A DNA stretch of 5,885 bases. It comes from Ardenticatenales bacterium (GTDB lineage Bacteria > Chloroflexota > Anaerolineae > Ardenticatenales > Ardenticatenaceae). The DNA is taken from the NCBI GenBank assembly GCA_013812995.1, contig JACCSL010000434.1, forward strand, positions 1 through 5,885. The letters are read 5' to 3'. The position numbers and the translations under genes are program-made. The notes under the pieces were generated by a model. That model worked only from the letters and a program-made list of their open reading frames with translations, searched no databases and had not been told where the DNA came from. Each line of letters opens with the position of its first letter. Within the stretch, counting starts at the first letter, position 1. This document shows, piece after piece, positions 1 to 5,885 of this stretch.

Positions 1-1189
1 TCAACACCTCGTCCACCTCGCCAAAGAGATGAACAGTGGTCAGAATGATCCGGCGGCTGTCCTGCTGCAAAATTTGTTTGAGTTCCTGCCGGGTTTGCGC
101 GCGGAAGGTATTTGGAACATCGGCAGCGTCGAAGGTGGCCCCCATCTGGCTGCGCAGGTCACTCCGATCCACAACAATTAACACGGTGGGATTGCGGAGT
201 GCCTCCTCCGCCTTGAGAAGCTGGGCGGCAAAGAGCATCAGCAGTGATTTGCCTGACCCCTGAAAGTGCCAGATGAGACCGCGCTTGCTGCGCCCTTCTT
301 TGACTCGTGCCACGACCTGCCGAGCGGCTTCATATTGGGGGTAACGGGCCAGCACCTTGATCTTGCGGCCACTGCCATCGGCGCTGTAGAGGGTAAAGGC
401 ACCCAGCAGATCAAGGAGGAGCGCAGGGCTCAACATACGCTGGACCGCCTTCAGCACCTCTTCCAGCGAGGGCGGCGCGGGGCTACGCTCCTCGGTGTCA
501 CCCCAGGGAGCCCAGCCTCGGAACTCCGCGTTGACCGCTGCATAGCGATACTCATGGCCCTCCGTGGCAAAGCAGAGGACGTTGGGAACGAAGAGCGCCG
601 GGATGGTGGGCCAGTAGTCGTCCTGGAAGTCCCGAGCGCCGTCGGCCCAGGTGATGGCGGGTCGCGCCGGGTGTTTGACCTCGCCGATGACCAGCGGGAG
701 CCCATTGATGAGCAGCACCAGGTCCATGCGCCGCTCCACGCCCGGCACGGGGTGATAGGTGTACTGCTGGGTGATGATGTACTGATTATGGGATAGCGTT
801 CTAAAGTCGAGGAGCCGCACGGGGAGATGCTGCCCGTTGGGGCCAAAGGGCATGCTCTGTTCCCCACGCAGCCAGCGCGCAAACTCCTCGTTGGCCCGTA
901 CCAGGCCCGTGCTGGCGGCATTGTGCAGGATGCCGCGCAGGCGGTGGATCACCTCGTCGGCGCGGTCGGGGGCGGCGGCAATCTCGGGGTTGAGGCGCAG
1001 GAGGGCGGCGCGCAGCTGCGGCTCGACCATGACATCCCGCTCGGTGCGGGGCAGCGCAGTGGCCGGGATGAACTCCCACTGCCCGCCGTAGGTGGCAGGC
1101 TGCTCGCGGAGGCCGGGCAGTGTGGCGCGCCCGGTCAGCACGTCGCGGATGGCGTCTTCGACGGTATTGGCCTCGGTGAAGTTCGACAT
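1..1189 (-). CDS. hsdR: Type I restriction enzyme R subunit HsdR, N-terminal 396 residues (cut by window edge)
   Basis: HsdR is the restriction and ATP-driven DNA translocation subunit of a type I RM complex. I translated this frame by hand from the ATG at 1189 to the left edge and found no stop, so it is an intact but incomplete gene. The N-terminal nuclease domain shows RMDLVL, with D156, followed by INGLPLVIGEVKHP, with E170 and K172. This D-x13-E-x-K spacing matches, as I recall it, D151/E165/K167 of EcoR124I. The superfamily 2 motor begins with the Walker A motif WHFQGSGKS (K314), then VLIVVDRSDL at 336-345; the rest of the motor lies outside. The start is supported by the AGGTGA ribosome binding site and by a typical HsdR opening, MSNFTEANTVEDAIRDVLTG. 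It begins 21 nt after the unknown gene and is the last operon gene seen. Family assignment is near certain; the condition of the missing part is unknown. Confidence 0.96.
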   Translation of the reverse strand, partial: MSNFTEANTVEDAIRDVLTGRATLPGLREQPATYGGQWEFIPATALPRTERDVMVEPQLRAALLRLNPEIAAAPDRADEVIHRLRGILHNAASTGLVRANEEFARWLRGEQSMPFGPNGQHLPVRLLDFRTLSHNQYIITQQYTYHPVPGVERRMDLVLLINGLPLVIGEVKHPARPAITWADGARDFQDDYWPTIPALFVPNVLCFATEGHEYRYAAVNAEFRGWAPWGDTEERSPAPPSLEEVLKAVQRMLSPALLLDLLGAFTLYSADGSGRKIKVLARYPQYEAARQVVARVKEGRSKRGLIWHFQGSGKSLLMLFAAQLLKAEEALRNPTVLIVVDRSDLRSQMGATFDAADVPNTFRAQTRQELKQILQQDSRRIILTTVHLFGEVDEVL

Positions 1190-1194
1190 AGGGC

Positions 1195-1200
1195 TCACCT
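1195..1200 (-). promoter_or_regulatory. Ribosome binding site of hsdR
   Basis: On the minus strand AGGTGA lies 5 nt before the ATG at 1189, inside the 21-nt gap after the preceding gene's TAG. It fixes the hsdR start and shows that hsdR is initiated independently rather than by overlap coupling. Confidence 0.75.
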
Positions 1201-1210
1201 GATTTCTTGC

Positions 1211-2170
1211 CTATTGCTTAGTTCGTTTCTGACCGATATAAGCGATATATAGGGGCTCGTCTTTTTTGATGGGGTAGCTGAAGTGGATACGAAAATAGCG
1301 GTGGTTGATCTTTCCATGCCAATAACAGGGCACTTTCTCGCCATTCTCCAGCCTGAACATCATTCGTTTGCTGAAGGCCGGGTCATTCTTCTCTGTCTCT
1401 GAGGCATCTGTGAAATGAGGTTTACCACCGCCAAAGTGTTTTTTGACCAGGGCGTTGCCCTCTTCGGTACGCTGCCCCTTTTCGTCAAAGCATTCCTTGA
1501 GACGACTCAGCACCGCCAGTCGCTCCCGCACAGTGTTCGCAATCGTTATATTGAAAGGTTCTCCTTCAAGGTGACTAAGCAAGTTAGAGGCAAAATCGAG
1601 GTTGGGAAAGCGTATTTTCAGCTGCTCTATCATCTGTGTCCAGGTAGCGGGCTCAGGCAGAAGGTTTTGGAAATACTGCTCCAGTATTCCCCGTTCCCAA
1701 AAATTCTGTAGGTCGATGGGTGTCTTATCGTCATCGCTGAGGCAAAACAAGAGTTTCAGGGGGGTATGACAGAACTTCGATGCCTTGAAGCTAAATGTGG
1801 CAACCTCCATATCAATCATTTGCCGCGCGGCGGCTTCCCCCAACGAGCGGTTGGTCACACGTTTGTTCCTATACTCAAAACGATCATCGGCTGTATGGAG
1901 ACGCTCATCGTCCACGAACGGGCCGTATTTGCTAATCCATCCCATTACCTGGCTAAGAAGCTGCTTATTTCCGTAAGTCTGGAGCGCCTGACGAAAGGAG
2001 GTTCCATCTTGCAGCACCCTGCGCTTGTGGATATTTCGAAGGCAATAGAGACGATGGTTGGCGGTTTGGCAAATTTTTTGGACGAGCAACACCTCTTTGA
2101 GAGCACTCGCAAAAGCCTCGTTGGAATCAAATTGCTTATGTAGTGACATTTCATTCACAAAAACTTCCAT
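1211..2170 (-). CDS. Uncharacterised 319-residue protein, third member of the DUF262/ATPase module
   Basis: I cannot assign a function. The protein is soluble in appearance: no signal peptide, no membrane segment, and no nuclease or nucleotide-binding motif that I recognise. The N-terminus (MEVFVNEMSLHKQF) is followed by a mixed-charge, probably helical region. The C-terminal 70 residues hold the most family-like pattern: HFTDAS at 252-257, CYWHGKI at 282-288, RIHFSYP at 294-300 and YIAYIGQK at 308-315. From memory, proteins with this WHGKI/RxHF/YIGxK ending accompany DUF262 and DUF3696 genes; I could not verify this. The start at 2170 has a purine-rich ribosome binding site, while the next ATG (2149) has none. 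It begins 8 nt after the ATPase stop, so translation is probably linked. Base composition (about 40-48% G+C in sampled lines) is well below its neighbours, suggesting a different origin. A sensor, adaptor or effector role would all be guesses. Confidence 0.88.
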   Translation of the reverse strand: MEVFVNEMSLHKQFDSNEAFASALKEVLLVQKICQTANHRLYCLRNIHKRRVLQDGTSFRQALQTYGNKQLLSQVMGWISKYGPFVDDERLHTADDRFEYRNKRVTNRSLGEAAARQMIDMEVATFSFKASKFCHTPLKLLFCLSDDDKTPIDLQNFWERGILEQYFQNLLPEPATWTQMIEQLKIRFPNLDFASNLLSHLEGEPFNITIANTVRERLAVLSRLKECFDEKGQRTEEGNALVKKHFGGGKPHFTDASETEKNDPAFSKRMMFRLENGEKVPCYWHGKINHRYFRIHFSYPIKKDEPLYIAYIGQKRTKQ

Positions 2171-2173
2171 GAA

Positions 2174-2180
2174 TCCCCCT
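2174..2180 (-). promoter_or_regulatory. Ribosome binding site of the unknown gene, overlapping the ATPase stop
   Basis: AGGGGGA on the minus strand ends 3 nt before the ATG at 2170 and overlaps the TAG stop (2179-2181) of the upstream ATPase gene. It is an imperfect, closely spaced Shine-Dalgarno, so ribosomes finishing the ATPase may largely supply this gene. Confidence 0.5.
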
Positions 2181-3351
2181 ACCAGCCAATGAGCGACGAG
2201 TTATCTTTATCGAATTGGTCGAAGAAGCCCTCCGGCCAGTGATCTAGGTTGCCCTGCGAGTCGATCAGGGGCGAGGTGACCTGCGCCCGTCGCTCGTCGC
2301 CGCGTGGGACGAAGAAGTGAATGACGACCTGCTCGGTGGGGGAGAGAGCGTCTTCCTTGATTGCCAGCCGCACGCCGTTGAGCACATGGTCGCTGTGTGT
2401 TTCCAGGATGACCTGCGCGCCCGCCGCCGCCGCGCGCGCCAGGAAACGCCCCATCATCGATTGGCCCGCCGGGTGCAGGTGCGATTCGGGGTTCTCAATC
2501 AAAAGTAGATCGCCCTCGCGCGCGCCCAGGCAGGCGACGAGGATGGGCAGGACATGTGTCAGGCCAAAGCCGACGTTCTGGGGGCGGTGGACATCGCCCT
2601 GGGTTCCCATCTGCAAGATCGTTGCGTTGGCCTCGCGCAGCAGATTCACGCGCACCTGCGCGCCGGGAAAGAATCGTCTCATCCACGCGTTGACCTGCTG
2701 CGGCAGGCGCGGCGGTTCTTCCTTCAGCGCGAGGCCGGGCAGGGCGGGTCGGTCGGCGTAGGCGCTGAGGAACCAGGGGGCGTATTCGCCGCGCACCCCG
2801 ACGTTGATCTGCTCGCCAGGAATGGCCGTGGGGTAGGTGTCGCGTGGCCCGATGCGATCCGCCGAGATGTAGGTCAGCCGCTCCAGGCTCTCAGAGAGCT
2901 GTTGGCCGATAGGTCTGTTACTCCGGACGCCTTCCGGGAGAAGCTTCAGCAGTCCCCGTTGACGCACCCGAAATACCTCTGCCTCGTTCTGATCTGCCTC
3001 CTGGACCATGACGGACTCGATGGGAATCGCTAGGTCGCTGTGGCGATCATCGCTCTGCATCGTCCAGCCATAGCGATGCGCGCCCAGCCATTCCAGTTCG
3101 ATGCGGAAGCTGTCCCGGCCACTGACATTGTCGATAACCTCGCTGGCGGTGCCGAGGTTGATAGTTGGGCCATTGAGCAGCAGCCGCGTGCTGTGCTCGT
3201 TGGTGGCGATGGTCTGGTGCAGGATCGAGAGCGCCTGGAGCACCGTCGATTTGCCGGAGGCGTTCAGCCCTGACAGGATGGTGAGTGGGGCCAGCGGCAG
3301 GCGGAGCTTTGAAAAACACTTAAACGATTCAAGCGTCAATTCGGTCAGCAT
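2179..3351 (-). CDS. AAA family ATPase with DUF3696-type C-terminus
   Basis: This is a 390-residue SMC/ABC-like (AAA_15/AAA_21 group) ATPase. It opens with LTELTLESFKCF, the usual first strand of such ATPases, then Walker A GLNASGKST at 28-36 (K34). A signature-like segment NVGFGLTHVLPI starts at 259. Walker B LLLIENPESHLHP starts at 282, with acidic E286 and E289, and the switch region ETHSDHVLNGVR follows at 317-328. The C-terminal GNLDHWPEGFFDQFDKD (367-383) is the hallmark of DUF3696. I see no TOPRIM or other nuclease domain, unlike OLD-type ATPases, so it probably serves as an ATP-driven sensor or regulator for partners. I prefer the ATG at 3351, which has a strong ribosome binding site and sits right before the conserved strand, over the in-frame ATG at 3378. 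It overlaps the preceding DUF262 reading frame by 23 nt, implying coupled translation. The family call is firm; the defence role rests on context. Confidence 0.94.
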   Translation of the reverse strand: MLTELTLESFKCFSKLRLPLAPLTILSGLNASGKSTVLQALSILHQTIATNEHSTRLLLNGPTINLGTASEVIDNVSGRDSFRIELEWLGAHRYGWTMQSDDRHSDLAIPIESVMVQEADQNEAEVFRVRQRGLLKLLPEGVRSNRPIGQQLSESLERLTYISADRIGPRDTYPTAIPGEQINVGVRGEYAPWFLSAYADRPALPGLALKEEPPRLPQQVNAWMRRFFPGAQVRVNLLREANATILQMGTQGDVHRPQNVGFGLTHVLPILVACLGAREGDLLLIENPESHLHPAGQSMMGRFLARAAAAGAQVILETHSDHVLNGVRLAIKEDALSPTEQVVIHFFVPRGDERRAQVTSPLIDSQGNLDHWPEGFFDQFDKDNSSLIGW

Positions 3352-5686
3352 CAGGGAACCTCCGGGTGAATGCTTCATCTACGAGTTGAAAGCGGTCACG
3401 CACGCGGCGCAGGTCGTTGGTGGAGAGGGAGATGGAATCAGCAAAGGTCTGATTTTGCATCAATTCATAGAAGATGGCGTGAATCTCATCTTTCTGGTCA
3501 CGCACCCACGCTTCCGGGTACAGGGCCAACTGGACGGAGAAGACATCGAAGAGCGCGATGTTGATGACGCTGCGCGAGGTGCTTTCAGGGCTGTGTTTGC
3601 GGAAGGCGTGCTGCTCGAACACCATGAAGTTGTTTTTCATACTGCTCTCGAAGTGCTGGGCTAACTCGCGGAGCGGTGTCGGCTCCAACTTGTTCATCTG
3701 TTCCAGAGTATCGGCCAGGAACTGATCCATATCGCCTTTGTACTTATCCCGCCCCAGCAGCCAGAAGCCGCAGAAGCGATTGATGGCCTCGCGGTCCCGC
3801 ATGGTCTTGCTGCTCAGACTGCCCCCGGTGGCCCGCTGGAACCACTCGCTGATCGCCTGCTCGCGCAGCCAGCGCGTGGCCTCGCCCATGTAGAGGCTGT
3901 TGCGCATCTGCTGGCGGCTGAGTGGCACACCGCTGTTGACTCGCTCGAAAATGTCGAGGCGCGCGCGCTCCGGTACTTTCGAGTCGATCAGGTACATGAT
4001 GAGGTTCGTGTCTTCGAAGCGTGTTTGCAGGCGCGGGGGAAGGTCCTTGAAGAATTTTTTGTTGAGTTCACTGTTGCTCTCGGCGAGGCCGCCCAGCGAA
4101 AACTCATTCTCATGGAAGCGATGGAAGGTAGTGAGACGCTGAAGGCCATCAACGACGATGATTTTGCCATCGTCGCGCTCGGCCAAGTAGAAGACAGGGA
4201 GCGGGATGCGCATCAGGGTGGACTCAATGAGCCGGACCTGCTTCTCCTGGGGCCAGACAAAATCGCGCTGGAAGTCGGGGTTGAGAATATATTGGTCGGC
4301 CTTGATACGGCGTAGCACGTCAAAGATGGTGCGCTGCTCGGTGCGGATGAGGAGGCTATCAATGGGATATTCGCCCAGGTCATCTTTGGGGATATCCAGC
4401 CCTTCGACTTGTTCAATCTCTTCCATAGGGTGGGGCTCCTCGCTGGTTGTCGGGGGTGGCTCTGGCAGGGCGGCGGGTAGGGTCTGGTGGCGCAGCAGGT
4501 CGCGCTCGCCGCTGAGAAGGGTGTTGAGAGTATGGCTTTTAAGGGATTCTAAATGAGATTTGTGACTATCGAATGTTTGGGTTTGCCTGATAACATCTGC
4601 AAGAACATTGGCGATTAACTCTTGCTCTTTTATAGATGCAGGAATATGGATATCGACAGTGGCTAAACGAGTTGATCCTAGATGCTTGATGCTTGTGCCA
4701 TTTGCTAACTTTGCTAGGATTCCTTTTTGATAAAGCCCAGAGAGATAATGATATAAGAAATTTGGAGAAAATAAATTTTCATTGAGTATGCGTACTCGTA
4801 TTAAGGTGTTTTGGAAACAGTGATTCTTTGGCATGTCTTCAGTATAAATTGCACATGCCCCAACATTTTCAATGCTTGCATTGCCTTCAACAAGTAAGAT
4901 ATCACCAGGGAGAAGGGTATATTTCAATCTTTCTTCTGGCGTGAAATCCATCTCTAATACATCAGAAAAATCAATCTGTCCAAGCTTTACATTAGCAGCC
5001 CGCAGATAGGGCGTTGTGTGCAACCCTGTCATCTTGCTAGGCGCACGCTGTCTGCCTCCATTCACTTCCGCAAGTGTATCAAGCCTGCACGATTTCCATC
5101 CTATTCGTGGTTCTAGTAGTTCAAATAGTATTGAACGCTCTACCGCTATAGCCGCCGCCAACGATTCCTCCGTTGCCGCGAGGGCGTCCTCGAAACCCTG
5201 GAAGAGATCAACGAGTTCGCGTTGGCGCTCCAGGGGAGGCAGGGGGAAATGGAAGGTCGCCAGATCGCGCCACTTCGTTCGCGGCGACAGGGATCCTGCC
5301 GAGGTGTTAAGGGCATATTGAAAGAAAGCATCCGTATGGACAACAAAAGGTAGAAGCTCAGGCAATAACCGGGTCGGATCAGCCTCAAAAACCAAAATGT
5401 CGCTAGAACAGAGCCCATCGAAATCAGCTACTGCTGCCTTGCGCTGATAAACACGTCGTTTACCAAAGAGAACTTGCCCTGCTTTAAACTGCTTGGTAAA
5501 CGTGATGCCATTTTCAATTTCGCCCCAGCGTTTGATGCGAAGGCTCCCTGTATCCAGGTGATCTAATCCTACATAGCGCGTCAATCCTGCACCAAGTGGG
5601 TTGCGTTCGTGAGTTGTAATCTCTTGAACCACATCCCCAAACTGTACCACCTTCCACCCTGGTGGCAGGGACTCATGGATCGCCAT
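3329..5686 (-). CDS. hsdS: HsdS specificity subunit fused in frame to a DUF262 (ParB/GmrS-like) domain
   Basis: This 785-residue protein joins two normally separate proteins. Residues 1-395 are a complete type I S subunit. Target-recognition domain 1 is about 1-150 (opening LPPGWKVVQFGDVV), with a helical spacer starting PLERQRELVDLF at 151. Domain 2 is about 196-350 (GWKSCRLDTLAEVNGG), with a second spacer starting IKEQELIANVLADV at 352 and ending LNTLLSGE. A proline-rich linker spans about 399-420. Residues 421-785 are a DUF262 protein: NPDFQRDFVW at 469-478, IIVVDGLQRLTTF at 509-521 (DGxQR hallmark) and ERVNSGVPLSRQQMRNSLYMG at 581-601. DUF262 is the ParB-like nucleotide-binding part of GmrSD and BrxU enzymes; no DUF1524 HNH nuclease follows. 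The start at 5686 has a strong ribosome binding site and overlaps hsdM by 14 nt. S subunits usually end near residue 400, and the usual partner arrangement is two genes, so a frame-fusing indel remains possible. Both domain calls are secure. Confidence 0.93.
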   Translation of the reverse strand: MAIHESLPPGWKVVQFGDVVQEITTHERNPLGAGLTRYVGLDHLDTGSLRIKRWGEIENGITFTKQFKAGQVLFGKRRVYQRKAAVADFDGLCSSDILVFEADPTRLLPELLPFVVHTDAFFQYALNTSAGSLSPRTKWRDLATFHFPLPPLERQRELVDLFQGFEDALAATEESLAAAIAVERSILFELLEPRIGWKSCRLDTLAEVNGGRQRAPSKMTGLHTTPYLRAANVKLGQIDFSDVLEMDFTPEERLKYTLLPGDILLVEGNASIENVGACAIYTEDMPKNHCFQNTLIRVRILNENLFSPNFLYHYLSGLYQKGILAKLANGTSIKHLGSTRLATVDIHIPASIKEQELIANVLADVIRQTQTFDSHKSHLESLKSHTLNTLLSGERDLLRHQTLPAALPEPPPTTSEEPHPMEEIEQVEGLDIPKDDLGEYPIDSLLIRTEQRTIFDVLRRIKADQYILNPDFQRDFVWPQEKQVRLIESTLMRIPLPVFYLAERDDGKIIVVDGLQRLTTFHRFHENEFSLGGLAESNSELNKKFFKDLPPRLQTRFEDTNLIMYLIDSKVPERARLDIFERVNSGVPLSRQQMRNSLYMGEATRWLREQAISEWFQRATGGSLSSKTMRDREAINRFCGFWLLGRDKYKGDMDQFLADTLEQMNKLEPTPLRELAQHFESSMKNNFMVFEQHAFRKHSPESTSRSVINIALFDVFSVQLALYPEAWVRDQKDEIHAIFYELMQNQTFADSISLSTNDLRRVRDRFQLVDEAFTRRFPDADRIDA
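3358..3363 (-). promoter_or_regulatory. Ribosome binding site deciding the ATPase start
   Basis: GGAGGT on the minus strand lies 6 nt before the ATG at 3351. It is within the end of the fusion gene's coding sequence and selects 3351 rather than the upstream in-frame ATG at 3378, adding no N-terminal MKHSPGGSL extension. Confidence 0.8.
4424..4441 (-). promoter_or_regulatory. Internal ribosome binding site and ATG for a free DUF262 protein
   Basis: Within the linker, minus-strand GAGGAG (4436-4441) stands 9 nt before an in-frame ATG (4424-4426) that would start MEEIEQVEGLDIPKDD. This would give a 365-residue DUF262 protein with the domain complete, about the length of stand-alone members. The site is as good as the other start sites in the operon. 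In the free protein the hallmark DGLQR would be residues 93-97. Whether ribosomes use it is inference. Confidence 0.6.
4540..5100. other. A+T-rich segment encoding the second HsdS recognition domain
   Basis: Counted lines in this stretch have 27-42% G+C (lowest at 4741-4800, 16 of 60), against about 70% at 3781-3840 in the same reading frame. The segment matches target-recognition domain 2 plus the second helical spacer, and composition jumps back up right at the linker. This is consistent with domain exchange from a lower-G+C donor. Boundaries are approximate. Confidence 0.6.
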
Positions 5687-5885
5687 AGCCCACCTCCGCC
5701 AACCGTTGGAGCAATCGCTCCGTCTGCTCGTGCAGGTTGCTCCGGCTGGCCTGCCATTGCAGCAGGGCCGCGCTGACATCCCGCTCGCGCGTCTTCTCCG
5801 TGGTCAGGTAGAGCGGGAGGCTCAGATTGTGGCGGTTGTCGCGAATCTCCTCTAGCTCCACCAGGCGCGCCACTTGCGGGTGAGC
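5673..5885 (-). CDS. hsdM: Type I DNA methyltransferase M subunit HsdM, C-terminal 70 residues (cut by window edge)
   Basis: HsdM transfers a methyl group from S-adenosylmethionine to adenine in the target read by HsdS. Only its end is present; the catalytic NPPF-type motif lies beyond the right edge. The frame is open to base 5885 and the first visible residues are AHPQVARLVEL. The motif LEEIRDNRHNLSLPLYL is the typical C-terminal HsdM pattern (EI-x-N-x-x-NL-x-x-x-x-Y). It is followed by a helical, charged tail like that used by M subunits to grip the HsdS spacer helices, ending LLQRLAEVGYGDP. The GTG at 5873 is internal, not a start. The TGA stop overlaps the hsdS start by 14 nt, the classic coupled hsdM-hsdS arrangement. 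The identification relies on a short segment but is strongly backed by the following hsdS. Confidence 0.9.
   Translation of the reverse strand, partial: AHPQVARLVELEEIRDNRHNLSLPLYLTTEKTRERDVSAALLQWQASRSNLHEQTERLLQRLAEVGYGDP
5692..5697 (-). promoter_or_regulatory. Ribosome binding site deciding the hsdS start
   Basis: GGAGGT on the minus strand lies 5 nt before the ATG at 5686, inside the hsdM coding end. It favours 5686 (MAIHESLPPGW, typical HsdS opening) over the in-frame upstream ATG at 5779, whose 31 extra residues are cysteine/arginine-rich and are only the shadow of hsdM. Confidence 0.85.

Noticed and set aside
266..796. Long forward-strand open frame of 176 codons, plus minus-strand frames at 451-921 and 801-1079
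   Set aside because: They lie antisense or out of frame to the continuous HsdR frame, which carries the nuclease and Walker A motifs; their translations are low-complexity and Arg/Pro-rich.
1994..2001. Forward-strand AAAGGAGG resembling a strong ribosome binding site
   Set aside because: It is antisense within the unknown gene, where it encodes part of DGTSFR, and no plausible forward gene follows.
2554..3033. Forward open frame across the ATPase gene
   Set aside because: It is a shadow of a G+C-rich gene with intact Walker motifs on the other strand.
2179..3351. OLD-family nuclease or RloC/PrrC-type anticodon nuclease
   Set aside because: No TOPRIM domain, no coiled-coil/zinc-hook and no anticodon nuclease motif; the C-terminus matches DUF3696 instead.
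3101..3664. Forward open frame of 187 codons spanning the ATPase start and the DUF262 end
   Set aside because: It is antisense to two well-supported genes and has no recognisable domain or ribosome binding site.
3329..4426. Calling the DUF262 part a complete GmrSD type IV enzyme
   Set aside because: The DUF1524 HNH half needed for that assignment is absent.
5687..5779. Upstream ATG at 5779 as the hsdS start
   Set aside because: The extra 31 residues are an out-of-frame reading of hsdM; a strong Shine-Dalgarno and a typical HsdS opening mark 5686.
1..5885. CRISPR arrays, tRNA genes, insertion-sequence ends or inverted repeats for hsdS phase inversion
   Set aside because: Reading by eye found no repeated spaced units, cloverleaf, transposase or second silent hsdS copy; a computed repeat search would be needed for weak ones.

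Overview
The window is the 3' part of one leftward (minus-strand) operon for a type I restriction-modification (RM) locus with a defence-like insert. It is entered partway through hsdM at the right edge and left partway through hsdR at the left edge. In transcription order it reads: hsdM (last 70 codons), an in-frame fusion of an HsdS specificity subunit to a DUF262 (ParB/GmrS-like) domain, an AAA ATPase with a DUF3696-type C-terminus, a 319-residue protein of unknown function, and hsdR (first 396 codons). Junctions are a 14-nt overlap, a 23-nt overlap, an 8-nt gap and a 21-nt gap, so the genes are almost certainly co-transcribed and partly translationally coupled. No stretch over 300 bases lacks a gene. 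I saw no tRNA, rRNA, CRISPR array, insertion sequence, promoter or terminator inside the window.

Composition is uneven. The hsdR start, the ATPase gene and the DUF262 half are G+C-rich (about 70-80% in lines I counted by hand). The second target-recognition half of hsdS (about 27-42% G+C) and the unknown gene (about 40-48%) are clearly poorer. This suggests a mosaic locus with an exchanged recognition domain. The host is probably a G+C-rich bacterium. No marker gene allows a safe taxonomic placement.

HsdM, HsdS and HsdR would form the usual type I complex: HsdS reads a split target, HsdM methylates adenine, and HsdR translocates and cuts unmodified DNA. Between hsdS and hsdR lies a second unit of DUF262 domain, SMC/ABC-like ATPase and unknown protein, which looks like an independent anti-phage module. 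Most unusual is that the DUF262 domain is joined to HsdS through a proline-rich linker, and that the linker contains a good Shine-Dalgarno plus ATG. The operon could therefore yield both an HsdS-DUF262 fusion and a free DUF262 protein. The main alternative is that a single-base indel, real or from assembly, has joined two genes that once overlapped by 14 nt.
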